From Opitutus sp. ER46 (GTDB lineage: Bacteria > Verrucomicrobiota > Verrucomicrobiia > Opitutales > Opitutaceae), in the NCBI RefSeq assembly GCF_003054705.1, contig NZ_QAYX01000018.1, forward strand, positions 62,001-126,000: a stretch of DNA of 64,000 bases. Direction: 5' to 3'. The translations under genes were made by a program, and so were the position numbers. The notes under the pieces are model-generated. The model made no database searches. It had not been told where the DNA came from and worked only from the letters and a program-made list of their open reading frames with translations. Shown in pieces: positions 52,584 to 60,143 of the stretch. Each line of letters begins with the position of its first letter. Position 1 is the stretch's first letter.

Positions 52584-53639
52584 TTATTTGAGCCGGCAGG
52601 CCAGGGCCGCGTGGACGTCGCGTACGAGCGCCTCGGTGGTTGGCCAGTCGATGCAGCCATCGGTGATGGAGACGCCGTAACGGAGCTGGGACTTCGGCTG
52701 GGGGAACGGCTGGTTCCCGGCCTCGAGGTTGCTCTCAATCATGGCGCCGAGGATGGAGCGGTTGCCGCCGGCGATCTGCGTCAGCAACGCGCGCAGGACC
52801 TCGGGCTGACGCTCGGGCTGCTTGGCGGAGTTGTCGTGCGAGCAGTCGACGACGATCGCGGGGCGAAGCCCGGCCTTGGTGAGCAGGGCGTCGGCCTTGG
52901 CGATGTCGTCCGGCGAGTAGTTGGGGCCCTCGGAACCGCCCCGGAGGACGAGATGGCAGTCGGGGTTGCCGCGGGTGACGATGGCCGAGGCGGAACCGTC
53001 GACGTTGATGCCGAGGAAAGTCTGCCGCTGGGCGGCGGCCTTGATCGCGTTGATGGCGGTCTGGATGGAGCCGTCGGTGCCATTCTTGAAACCGAGCGGC
53101 ATGGAAAGGCCGCTGGCCATCTGGCGATGGGTTTGGGACTCGGTGGTGCGGGCGCCGATGGCCGACCAGCAGATCAAGTCGGCGATGTACTGCGGCGTGA
53201 TCGGGTCGAGCAGTTCGGTGGCGGTCGGCAGGCCCAAGTCTAGAACCTCGCGGAGGAACTGGCGGGCAAGCCGCAGGCCGGAGGCGATGTCGTACGAGCC
53301 ATCCAGGTGCGGATCCATGATCAGGCCCTTCCAGCCGACCGTCGTGCGGGGCTTCTCAAAGTAGACGCGCATCACGATCATGATCCGGTCGCGAACCTCC
53401 CGGGAGAGCGCGGCGAGGCGCCGGGCGTATTCGCGGCCGGCGGACAGGTCGTGGATGGAGCACGGGCCGACAACGAGGAGGAAGCGCCGGTCGCCGTTGA
53501 ACATCAGGTTGTGGATGTCGCGGCGGGCGTGAGCCACGAACTCGGCCTCCGACTCCGTCTTCGGAATCTCGCGGAGCAGGTCGGCCGGCGAGGGAAGCAG
53601 ACGGGTTTCAACGACATTGATGTCGGAGGTTCTGTGCAT
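52584..53639 (-). CDS. aroF: DAHP synthase (class I, AroG/AroF type)
   Basis: 3-deoxy-7-phosphoheptulonate synthase of 351 aa. It condenses phosphoenolpyruvate with erythrose 4-phosphate, the first step of aromatic amino-acid synthesis. Visible motifs: VVGPCSIHD, RVYFEKPRTTVGWKG, WSAIGARTTESQTHR, GFKNGTDGSIQTAINA, RGGSEGPNYS and VDCSHDNSAKQ. The metal-binding Cys, His, Glu and Asp positions are kept. The N-terminal extension typical of the feedback-regulated alpha subclass is present. The symbol aroF is chosen by family; aroG or aroH would be equally valid. Its 5' region (53640-54040) contains unusual hairpins and an intrinsic terminator on the same strand. Confidence 0.95.
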   Translation of the reverse strand: MHRTSDINVVETRLLPSPADLLREIPKTESEAEFVAHARRDIHNLMFNGDRRFLLVVGPCSIHDLSAGREYARRLAALSREVRDRIMIVMRVYFEKPRTTVGWKGLIMDPHLDGSYDIASGLRLARQFLREVLDLGLPTATELLDPITPQYIADLICWSAIGARTTESQTHRQMASGLSMPLGFKNGTDGSIQTAINAIKAAAQRQTFLGINVDGSASAIVTRGNPDCHLVLRGGSEGPNYSPDDIAKADALLTKAGLRPAIVVDCSHDNSAKQPERQPEVLRALLTQIAGGNRSILGAMIESNLEAGNQPFPQPKSQLRYGVSITDGCIDWPTTEALVRDVHAALACRLK

Positions 53640-53686
53640 GGAGGGCGCAGATTGCTACGCGCGCGCCGCCAAGGAAAGGCAGAAGG

Positions 53687-53758
53687 CCCGTTTCGCGCCT
53701 CTGGTGACACAGAGGCGCGAAACGGGAGTGAAGAGGGAAAGTGAAAGTGAGAGTGGCG
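53687..53758. repeat. 17-bp hairpin upstream of DAHP synthase, plus GTGAAAGTG repeat
   Basis: CCCGTTTCGCGCCTCTG (53687-53703) pairs perfectly with 53710-53726 around a 6-nt loop. GGAGTGAAGAGGGAAAGTGA and GAGAGTGG follow directly. The hairpin begins 48 bp from the DAHP synthase ATG, so it would lie in its 5' leader. It is related in sequence to the CGTTTTCGC palindromes elsewhere. Confidence 0.8.
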
Positions 53759-53846
53759 GGACAGACAGAACCCGCGGCAAAACTGGCAGACAACAGGGAG
53801 GCTCTCGAAAGGATACGAATCGGGGCTTGCCTCGCTCGCGATGGGC

Positions 53847-53884
53847 AAAAAAGTGGCCGGCCGCTTACCCCTAAGCGGCCGGCC
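53847..53884 (-). terminator. Orphan intrinsic terminator
   Basis: The stem GGCCGGCCGCTTA / TAAGCGGCCGGCC (13 bp, 4-nt loop) is followed on the minus strand by A, C and six T residues. On the plus strand it is followed by TTTGCTTTCTT, so it could work both ways. No gene ends here: DAHP synthase starts downstream and ygfZ points away. It may end a small RNA or an attenuated leader. Confidence 0.8.
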
Positions 53885-54011
53885 TTTGCTTTCTTAGTTA
53901 CCCCAAAACTCCCGCTAGGCGGGAGAAAGTGTTGAACTTGATGAGAAGAGAGATACCCGCCGCGGGGGTTTCGTCAATCCGAAGTTAGCAAAATCTACCA
54001 GAAATTTTGCT
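53885..54011. ncRNA. Candidate structured RNA or leader region
   Basis: Two more hairpins lie beside the orphan terminator: CTCCCGC / GCGGGAG with a TAG loop (53909-53925) and AGCAAAAT / ATTTTGCT (53987-54011, 30 bp before ygfZ). A minus-strand transcript starting near 54000 would fold these and end at the terminator at 53847, giving an RNA of about 150 nt. I recognise no known family and see no leader peptide rich in aromatic codons. The call is structural inference only. Confidence 0.35.
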
Positions 54012-54040
54012 TCCTTCTGATTTATCGATTATTACGACAT

Positions 54041-54943
54041 ATGAATTCCGATCAAAATACCGAGCTGCTCGTTTGGAAACCGGCCTGCTGGCTGCGCGTG
54101 AGTGGTCCGGACGCCGCGGAATTCCTCCAAGGGCAGTTCACGAACGACCTGCGCAGGCTCCTTCCCGGCGAGGCCGTTTACGGGCTCTGGCTCTCCGTCA
54201 AAGGCAAGGTCATCGCCGACAGCCATGTTCTCCGCGGCGCGGCGCCAGACGAATTCTGGGTCGGCAGCGTAAACGCGCCCGCCGCGGTGGTAAGGGAGCG
54301 GCTCGAGAGCCACATCATCGCGGACGACGTGTGCGTGGAGGACCAGACGGAAGCATGGGCAGGACTGACGGTCTTCGGGGCCGAGCGGGTCACGGTCGAG
54401 GCGGCAGCCGGCAGCGCCGGACCGGCTGGCGGAGGATTCGTCTTTGCCGGGAGGCGCAGCCGGGACGTGCACTGGGAATGGATCTTCCCCGCCGCCCAGG
54501 CGACCGCCGCGCGCGCGGCGCTAGGCAACGCGGTCGAACTCACGCCGGACGAGGTCGAGCGTCGGCGTATTCTGGCCGAGATCCCGGCGGTGCCGGCCGA
54601 CATCGGTCCGAACGACCTGCCCAACGAAGGCGGGCTCGACGTCGACGCCATCTCCTACACGAAAGGCTGCTATCTCGGGCAGGAGATCATGTCGCGGTTG
54701 AAATCGATGGGCCAAATCCGGCGTCGGCTGGTGCGCGTAAGCGGCGCCGGGCCGCGACCGCCGTTGCCCGCGCCGCTGCACGCGGGCGAACGGCTCGTCG
54801 GCGAACTGCGCTCGACCGCCGCGTCTTCAGACCACGGGTGGATTGGGCTCGCGCTGCTCACTCGGACCCAGGTCGCAGCCGGCGCCACGCTTGGCCTGGC
54901 TCCGGGAGAGCCGGGCGTGGTCCAGGTGGAGGAAACGCCATGA
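54041..54943 (+). CDS. ygfZ: YgfZ/GcvT-like folate-binding protein
   Basis: A 300-aa tetrahydrofolate-dependent factor for assembly or repair of iron-sulfur enzymes. The N-terminal GcvT-fold part has LRVSGPDAAEFLQGQFTNDL. The family signature KGCYLGQEIMSRLKSMG at about residues 207-223 contains the essential Cys. The C-terminal barrel follows (RRRLVRVSG). Length is normal. The stop overlaps the next ATG (ATGA), so a 79-aa protein is translationally coupled. The upstream 8-bp inverted repeat and AT-rich DNA (53987-54040) probably include its promoter. Confidence 0.92.
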   Translation: MNSDQNTELLVWKPACWLRVSGPDAAEFLQGQFTNDLRRLLPGEAVYGLWLSVKGKVIADSHVLRGAAPDEFWVGSVNAPAAVVRERLESHIIADDVCVEDQTEAWAGLTVFGAERVTVEAAAGSAGPAGGGFVFAGRRSRDVHWEWIFPAAQATAARAALGNAVELTPDEVERRRILAEIPAVPADIGPNDLPNEGGLDVDAISYTKGCYLGQEIMSRLKSMGQIRRRLVRVSGAGPRPPLPAPLHAGERLVGELRSTAASSDHGWIGLALLTRTQVAAGATLGLAPGEPGVVQVEETP

Positions 54944-55179
54944 GCGACGAGAAACAACTCACGCAGCTTTGCGTGCGCCTCGGCGCCCCACCCGCCCAGG
55001 CCGCGACGATGGCGGCGCAGTTGCTCAAACGCGCGCGCCAGCTCGCCGCGGAACGCGGCTCGACGCCGGAAACGGAGCTGAAGCGGCTCCTCGAACTGGT
55101 GACGCGGGGCCGCGCCGGCGAGGTGCCCAAGGACTTCGTGCCGCCCCCACCCCGGCCGCCAATGGGAAATATTCCGTAA
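54940..55179 (+). CDS. Small protein coupled to ygfZ
   Basis: A 79-aa acidic-to-basic soluble protein: MSDEKQLTQLCVRLGAPPAQ, a helix with AAQLLKRARQLAAERGS and TELKRLLELVTRGR, then a proline-rich end (VPPPPRPPMGNIP). There is no known domain. The ATGA overlap with ygfZ and the proper frame argue that it is real. HU follows after 76 bp. Its role may relate to the folate/Fe-S function of ygfZ (inference from position only). Confidence 0.7.
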   Translation: MSDEKQLTQLCVRLGAPPAQAATMAAQLLKRARQLAAERGSTPETELKRLLELVTRGRAGEVPKDFVPPPPRPPMGNIP

Positions 55180-55255
55180 AGGTGTTCGAGTTGGGGTGGA
55201 TACAGGGCAAATGCGTTTGACCGAGTTCAAGCGCGTCACTCGAAACTTACGTGAC

Positions 55256-55531
55256 ATGAACAAGGCCGAGCTGGTGATCGAAGTGCAGAAGCTGATGGGC
55301 GCCGCCACATCCAAGGCGGCGGCGGAGCGCGTGATCGACGCGGTCCTCGCGGGCGTGAAGCGTGGGCTGCGGCGCGACAAAGAGGTCACCCTCGTCGGCT
55401 TCGGCACCTTTGCCGCGGCGGTACGGCCGGCGCGCCGCGGGTTCAATCCGCACACGAAGAAGCCGATGAAGATCCCGGCGATCCGGACCGTGCGCTTCAA
55501 GGCGGGGACGGACCTGCGGGCGATCGCCTGA
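55256..55531 (+). CDS. hup: HU-family DNA-binding protein
   Basis: A 91-aa nucleoid protein. It starts MNKAELVIEVQKLMGAATSK, has the helical dimerisation part AAAERVIDAVLAGVKRGLRR, then VTLVGFGTFAAAVRPARRGF and the beta-arm FNPHTKKPMKIPA with the DNA-intercalating Pro position, ending VRFKAGTDLRAI. It matches the HU/IHF fold over its full length. The ATG at 55256 is chosen because it gives the normal family N-terminus; upstream in-frame ATGs would add 15-20 residues. Confidence 0.94.
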   Translation: MNKAELVIEVQKLMGAATSKAAAERVIDAVLAGVKRGLRRDKEVTLVGFGTFAAAVRPARRGFNPHTKKPMKIPAIRTVRFKAGTDLRAIA

Positions 55532-55616
55532 GGCCGGCTGGCCGGACGGACATCCTCCGGGGAGCCTTTTGGGTCGACCTGCCGGCGGCGGCTGGTTTTC
55601 TGCTGCAGCTCACCCC

Positions 55617-56759
55617 ATGAAGTCCGCTCTCATCGCGAAGTTTTCCCAAGCCTACGGGCGTTCGCCCGAGATCATCGCCCGCGCACCCGGGCGGATCGAA
55701 TTCATCGGGAATCACACCGACTACAACGGCGGCACCGTGCTCGGTGCGGCCATCGACCGCGGGGTGTGGGTCGGACTCGCCCGGCGGGAGGATGGTCTCC
55801 GCCGCTTCGCGAGCGACCAGCGCGAGGGCATCATCTCGCAGTGCGCGGACCAGCTGGCGAAGGGCACGGGCCAGGCGAGCTGGGTCAACTACCCGCTCGG
55901 CGTGATCGCGGCGTTTCCCCACTTCGGGCTGAAAGCGCCGGGTGGCTTCGACTATTACGCGATCTCAGACCTGCCGGTCGGCGCCGGCCTCAGCAGCAGC
56001 GCGGCGATCGAACTCGCGTCGGCGCTCGCCTTCGTGGCCGCCACGGGCCAGGAGCCGGACCGCGAGACCCTCGTGAAGGTCGGCAAGCACGCGGAGAACA
56101 ACTTCGTCGGCGTGCCCTGCGGCATCCTTGACCAGGGCGTCTCCGGCTTCGGCCGCAAGGATCACCTCGTCTTCATCGACTGCCGGGGGCCGCGGTTCGA
56201 CACCGTGCCGCTGCCCAGCCAGGCGCACTTCTGGATCTTCAACACGCACACCAAGCACGCGCTCGTCGACGGCCTGTACGCCGCGCGTCACCGCGAGTGC
56301 ATGGAGGCGGCCCGCACCCTCGGCGTGGGCCTGCTGGTGGAGGTCACGCCGGCCACGCTCAACGCGAACCTGGCCAAGCTCGAGCCCACCGCCGGCAAGC
56401 GCGCCCGGCATGTGGTGGAGGAGATCGCCCGGGTGGATGAAGCCGGCCAGGCGCTCCGCGCCGGCAACCTGGCGGCGGTCGGCCGGCTGCTGACGGCGTC
56501 GCATCGCAGCTCGCAGCACCTCTTCGAGAACAGCACCCCCGAGCTCGACTTCCTCGTCGACACGCTGGTCGCGGCGCCGCACGTGTACGGCTCCCGGCTC
56601 ACCGGCGGCGGCTTTGGCGGCGCGGTGATGGCGCTGACGTCTCCGGACTTCGGAGACGTCCAGGCGCAGGCGGTGGCCGACGCGTACGCGCGGAAATTCG
56701 GCGCCAAGCCCGACATCCTGCACGCGCAGACGGGCGACGGCGCGCAGCTCTGCCGCTGA
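55617..56759 (+). CDS. galK: Galactokinase-family GHMP kinase
   Basis: A 380-aa sugar kinase, predicted to phosphorylate galactose at C1 (Leloir pathway). Motif 1 is GRIEFIGNHTDYNGG (about 25-39), the GHMP ATP loop PVGAGLSSSAAIEL lies near 118-131, and motif 3 is TGGGFGGAVMAL. The classic galactokinase signature has Glu-His-Thr-Asp-Tyr; here the Glu, a sugar-contacting residue in GalK structures, is Asn, so specificity may differ. The start at 55617 (MKSALIAKF) is chosen over an upstream in-frame ATG (55569). It could serve sugars released by the GH27 enzyme. Monocistronic. Confidence 0.9.
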   Translation: MKSALIAKFSQAYGRSPEIIARAPGRIEFIGNHTDYNGGTVLGAAIDRGVWVGLARREDGLRRFASDQREGIISQCADQLAKGTGQASWVNYPLGVIAAFPHFGLKAPGGFDYYAISDLPVGAGLSSSAAIELASALAFVAATGQEPDRETLVKVGKHAENNFVGVPCGILDQGVSGFGRKDHLVFIDCRGPRFDTVPLPSQAHFWIFNTHTKHALVDGLYAARHRECMEAARTLGVGLLVEVTPATLNANLAKLEPTAGKRARHVVEEIARVDEAGQALRAGNLAAVGRLLTASHRSSQHLFENSTPELDFLVDTLVAAPHVYGSRLTGGGFGGAVMALTSPDFGDVQAQAVADAYARKFGAKPDILHAQTGDGAQLCR

Positions 56760-56864
56760 TGCGGCAGCCCGCAGGCGATAGGCGGTAAGCGGTAGGCTTT
56801 AGGCTCCAAACGCCGGCGGATGCGCCGGTGTGGGAGCGTTGCCGGCGGAGGGGCGGGAAAAGTC

Positions 56865-56955
56865 GCAGACGTTGCAGGTTGGAAAGTTGCAGGTGGAAAG
56901 GTTCCAGCCAGCGGCCCCGCAGAACCTGCAACCTGCCAACTTGCCGACCTGTAAC
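56865..56955. repeat. GCAACCTG-type inverted low-complexity repeat
   Basis: GTTGCAGGTTGGAAAGTTGC and AGGTGGAAAGG on the left are mirrored by CCTGCAACCTGCCAACTTGC on the right. Just before it, GGCGATAGGCGGTAAGCGGT is another short tandem motif. It lies between the convergent galK and lipoprotein genes and resembles the run at 15010-15040. Confidence 0.7.
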
Positions 56956-56976
56956 GCGCCGCGCGGGAGCGCGGCG

Positions 56977-57405
56977 CTACCGCGCCTGGCGCACGCGGAT
57001 CGTGTACTTCTTCGACAGCGGATTCGTGGCGGTGAAGTGCACGGTCGCGGTGGCGTTCTCGGCGATGCTCACCGGCTGCCACGCCGTTTCCTCGAGCAGA
57101 TTGATCCCGGACTCGTCCTTGAACACGCAGCTCGCCTGAACCTCCAGCTTGTGCTTCTCGCGGTTGCGCAGGTTGGCGACGACCTCCATGCGCCCGTTCG
57201 CCAGCAGCCGGTCATACAACCCGGTGCAGGTGACCGCGTGCTGCGTCGCGCGATCCACCGCCAGCCGGTCGGTGTTCTCCAGCGTGTACTTCGTCGTCTC
57301 AAGCGGGTGGAACGGCTCGGGTTCGGTGGCACAGCCGGCCAGCAGCGCAAGCGCCCCCGCGGCGGCAAGGACGACCGGGCGGACGGAGGGAAGGGAGTGT
57401 TTCAT
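56977..57405 (-). CDS. YcfL-like (DUF1425) lipoprotein
   Basis: A 142-aa envelope lipoprotein. The signal with lipobox LALLAGC ends at about residue 25. The soluble part has MEVVANLRNREKHKLEVQAS, CVFKDESGINLLEETAW and the ending ATNPLSKKYTIRVRQAR, which is the pattern of the DUF1425/YcfL family, often next to LpoB-type lipoproteins in other bacteria. The function of the family is unclear. The start at 57405 follows a normal lipoprotein signal; the longer upstream reading is Arg-rich and unlikely. It is the last of three minus-strand genes, with DUF1653 141 bp upstream. Confidence 0.78.
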   Translation of the reverse strand: MKHSLPSVRPVVLAAAGALALLAGCATEPEPFHPLETTKYTLENTDRLAVDRATQHAVTCTGLYDRLLANGRMEVVANLRNREKHKLEVQASCVFKDESGINLLEETAWQPVSIAENATATVHFTATNPLSKKYTIRVRQAR

Positions 57406-57546
57406 GGGACTACGCGGCAGAGCGCGGATGAGACGTCGAGAAGCAGCCCGTGGCGAGCGCGCTTTTGCGCCGAGTGGCGGCAACCAGCGCAAGACTCCGA
57501 CCTCCGTCCCCGCCCGCGGCCCCCCAGGAAAAACGCGGGCGTGAAA

Positions 57547-57789
57547 TCAGCGCATCGGCTGATCGCCGACGAACGCGAAGCGCGGCACGCGCTGCCCGTC
57601 GATCTCGACAAGCTCGCTGAACATCACCGCGGGCCGGAGCCAGAACCTGGCCTTCGGGTTGTCGTAGAGCGCTTCGTAAGCGACGTAGTCCTCGAGCGTC
57701 TCCGAGTGCTTCGCCACAAAGTGCACGCGGTAGAGGCGTCCGCTCTTCGCGTGCCGGTAGATGCCGGGTTGGGTGGTCACAGGTTCCAT
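57547..57789 (-). CDS. DUF1653 protein
   Basis: An 80-aa cytoplasmic protein with the full DUF1653 pattern: PGIYRHAKSGRLYRVHFVAK, HSETLEDYVAYEALYDN, ARFWLRPAVMFSE and the ending DGQRVPRFAFVGD. The family is widespread and of unknown function. It starts 3 bp after the stop of the preceding Pro/Ala-rich protein gene, so the two are cotranscribed. Confidence 0.9.
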   Translation of the reverse strand: MEPVTTQPGIYRHAKSGRLYRVHFVAKHSETLEDYVAYEALYDNPKARFWLRPAVMFSELVEIDGQRVPRFAFVGDQPMR

Positions 57790-57792
57790 GGT

Positions 57793-58221
57793 CTAGCGCT
57801 TTTCAGGTGGCGGCGTGGCGGGAGCGGACGCCGCGGCCGGCGCAGGACTAAAGGTGACGTTGGCCGCGGCCGCGTTCATCTGCTCCACCGCGCGGTTGAT
57901 GGCGGCCTTCTCCTGCGGAGTGTCCCGCACGACGGGCTTGCCGGTCGAGAAGTCGATCGTGGCGGCATCCTGGATCGGCACCTCGGGCTTCGCGGCTGCG
58001 GGTGCCGGCGCGGACGCCGGGGGGCTGGAGGACGTCGCTGCGGGAGCCGGCGCAGCGACCGTCGACGGCGGGGTGGTCAGGGGTTCGGCGGCAGGGGTCG
58101 CCGGGGCGGTCGGCGCAGGCCCGGGGGGGGCGACCCGGGGGGCGACACCTCTCCGCTTGAGCCAGACGCCGAAAACGACGAGTCCGGCCGCGATGAGGAA
58201 AACGATTATCCGGAGTTTCAT
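57793..58221 (-). CDS. Membrane-anchored Pro/Ala-rich protein
   Basis: A 142-aa protein with a single N-terminal helix (IIVFLIAAGLVVFGVWL) and then a long low-complexity Pro/Ala/Ser region. In the middle is a short conserved-looking block PIQDAATIDFSTGKPVVRDT and EKAAINRAVEQMNAAAANV. It is probably a periplasmic, flexible protein; I recognise no family. The start at 58221 is the only one giving a membrane helix. It is 42 bp from the divergent MATE gene. Confidence 0.65.
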   Translation of the reverse strand: MKLRIIVFLIAAGLVVFGVWLKRRGVAPRVAPPGPAPTAPATPAAEPLTTPPSTVAAPAPAATSSSPPASAPAPAAAKPEVPIQDAATIDFSTGKPVVRDTPQEKAAINRAVEQMNAAAANVTFSPAPAAASAPATPPPEKR

Positions 58222-58263
58222 CGGAAAGCGGATAGAACATAGGCAGCCGCCGATGCGGCGCCA

Positions 58264-59661
58264 GTGAGAATCCCGGTTGCGGCCCACGCCGCGGCGGCAA
58301 AGCTCACCCCTCCCGTGAACCGTTCCAGCCGATACCTCTGCGAGATCCGCCCCACGCTGATCCTGGCGCTGCCGATCATCGTTGGGCAGGTCAGCCAGAC
58401 GCTGATGAACGTCACGGACAGCATGATGATCGGCCACGTGGGCACGGTCCCGCTCGCCGCGGCGTCCTTCGGCGGGACGCTGTTCGGCCTGTTCTACGTC
58501 ATCGGCATCGGGCTGCTCGTGCCGGTGTCGATTTTCGTGTCGCGGGCACGCGGCGCGGCGCAGCCGCAGGAGGCGGCGGAATACCTGCGTCACGGCGTGG
58601 CGATGGCGGTGGGCTTCGGCGTTCTCGAGACGCTGGTGCTCGCCGCACTCTCGACGCAGTTGCACCGCTTCGGGCAACCGCCGGAGGTCCTGGCGATCGT
58701 GACGCCGTTCCTGCTGCTGAACGCGGCGTCGATCACGCCCGTGCTGGTTTACCTGGCGCTCCGGCAGTTTGCCGAGGCGATGGGCCGGCCCTGGCTCCCG
58801 ATGTATGTCATGCTGGGCGGCGTCGGCCTCAACGTGCTGCTCAACTGGGTGTTCGTCTTCGGCCACCTGGGCGCGCCCGCGCTGGGGCTCACCGGCTCGG
58901 GCATCGCGACGCTGCTGGCCCGCACGATCGGTGCGGCGGTGATCTTTGCGTGGATCCGGCTGGACCCGCGCCTCCGCGCCGCCTGGCCGACGCAATGGTT
59001 CGCGCCGCTGGCCCGCGCGCGGGTCCGTGAGATGATGCACGTGGGGCTGCCCGCCTCCGGCATGCTGTTCTTCGAGGTCACGGCGTTCGCCGCCGCGGCC
59101 ATCATGGTGGGCTGGCTGGGCGCGGTGCCGCTGGCGGCGCACCAGATCACGCTCACGTGCGCGTCGTTCTCCTTCATGTTCCCGCTCGGCCTGTCGATGG
59201 CGGCGGGGATTCGCATCAGCCATGCGGTGGGCGCGCACGAACTGCACCGGTTGCGTCCGATCGCCGTCACCGCGGTCGGCATCAGCCTCGCGATGGCCGC
59301 GGCGTTCGGGCTGGCGTACGGTTTCGGCGGCCGGCTGATCAGCACCTGGTTTGTGAAGGACCCGGTGGTGATCGCGCTGGCCACGCAACTGCTGATCGTC
59401 GCCGCGCTCTTCCAGCTCTTCGATGGCTGGCAGGTCACCGGCGCGGCCCTGCTGCGCGGGATCACCGACGTGAAGGTCCCGGCCGTGATCACCTTTGCCG
59501 CGTACTGGCTCATCTCGCTCCCGCTGGGTTACCTCCTCGGCGTGCGCGGCTCGCTCGGCGCGCTCGGCATCTGGATCGGCATCGCCGGCGGCCTCGCCTG
59601 CGCGGCCGTGCTGCTGAGCGCACGCTTCGCCCGGCTCACGCGGCCCCGGCCAGAAGCCTGA
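58264..59661 (+). CDS. MATE-family efflux transporter
   Basis: An inner-membrane multidrug/toxin exporter of 465 aa with twelve predicted helices. MATE features: LALPIIVGQVSQTLMNVTDSMMIGHVG at the start of the first bundle, GSGIATLLARTIGAAV, PASGMLFFEVTAFAAAAIMVG at the second bundle and DGWQVTGAALLRGITDVKVP. It resembles the NorM/DinF type driven by Na+ or H+. It appears to start at GTG 58264; a second GTG (58315) is possible. The last codons (PRPEA-stop) are supplied by the intergenic GCCTGAAGCC repeat. Confidence 0.92.
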   Translation: MRIPVAAHAAAAKLTPPVNRSSRYLCEIRPTLILALPIIVGQVSQTLMNVTDSMMIGHVGTVPLAAASFGGTLFGLFYVIGIGLLVPVSIFVSRARGAAQPQEAAEYLRHGVAMAVGFGVLETLVLAALSTQLHRFGQPPEVLAIVTPFLLLNAASITPVLVYLALRQFAEAMGRPWLPMYVMLGGVGLNVLLNWVFVFGHLGAPALGLTGSGIATLLARTIGAAVIFAWIRLDPRLRAAWPTQWFAPLARARVREMMHVGLPASGMLFFEVTAFAAAAIMVGWLGAVPLAAHQITLTCASFSFMFPLGLSMAAGIRISHAVGAHELHRLRPIAVTAVGISLAMAAAFGLAYGFGGRLISTWFVKDPVVIALATQLLIVAALFQLFDGWQVTGAALLRGITDVKVPAVITFAAYWLISLPLGYLLGVRGSLGALGIWIGIAGGLACAAVLLSARFARLTRPRPEA

Positions 59662-59830
59662 AGCCAGAGGCCGGAAGCCAGAGGCCGAGATACAAACGTC
59701 AGATGAGCCCCACAGTCGGACTGCAAACGATAACTCGCCAAATCTGGCGAGTTATCGCCATTCAGACCGGCCGCTGGCCTTCCGTCTTCCGGCCTCCGGC
59801 CTCCGGCCTCTGGCTTCTGGCCTCTGGCCT
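59645..59830. repeat. GCCTGAAGCCAGAGGCCG-type repeats flanking a 13-bp palindrome
   Basis: Left of centre the motif runs GAAGCCTGAAGCCAGAGGCC; right of centre (59778-59830) it is in reverse complement. In the middle CGATAACTCGCCA / TGGCGAGTTATCG (59728-59757, 4-nt loop) makes a perfect 13-bp hairpin. The cluster lies between the convergent MATE and DUF167 genes and supplies both their stop codons. It may act as a bidirectional terminator. Confidence 0.85.
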
Positions 59831-60099
59831 CAGCGGACCAACGCTGACCGGACGGCGGCGAGATCGAGGCCGTCGATGCGGACGACCTTCTGGCGCGAGG
59901 TGTCGCCGCGCAGGACAGTGACCGCGCGGCGCGGAAGCTGCAGCGTGTCGGCAAGAAATTCGCAAAGCGCCTCGTTGGCCTTCCCCTCCACCGGCGGCGC
60001 GTGGACCTTCACCTTGAGCGCGTCGCCCAGCCAGCCGACCACCTCGGTGCGTGGGGCATTCGGGATCGCCTTGATGGCAAGGGTGCAGGACGGGGCCAT
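59830..60099 (-). CDS. DUF167 (YggU-like) protein
   Basis: An 89-aa protein with the DUF167 pattern: LAIKAIPNAPRTEVVGWLGD, LKVKVHAPPVEGKANEALCE and QLPRRAVTVLRGDTSRQKVV. It is a small alpha/beta protein of unknown function. The start at 60099 gives the family's usual N-terminus. The TGA stop lies in the neighbouring repeat cluster. It is 44 bp downstream of the PncC-like gene on the same strand. Confidence 0.88.
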   Translation of the reverse strand: MAPSCTLAIKAIPNAPRTEVVGWLGDALKVKVHAPPVEGKANEALCEFLADTLQLPRRAVTVLRGDTSRQKVVRIDGLDLAAVRSALVR

Positions 60100-60143
60100 G
60101 CGCACGAGGGTCGGGCGATGCCGGCGCCAGTCAAGGCGGCGGC

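Noticed and set aside
53687-54011. Classical peptide-mediated attenuator for DAHP synthase
   Set aside because: I see no short leader frame rich in Phe, Tyr or Trp codons before the terminator. Only the hairpins and T-run support regulation.
55617-55660. Frameshift or missing N-terminus in galactokinase
   Set aside because: From ATG 55617 the length and motif spacing are normal for the family. The Asn change is a substitution, not damage.
57793-59388. 531-codon minus-strand open frame through the MATE gene
   Set aside because: Only the last 142 codons, starting at 58221, look like a protein. The rest is antisense to the MATE transporter and reads as Arg/His/Gln-rich shadow.
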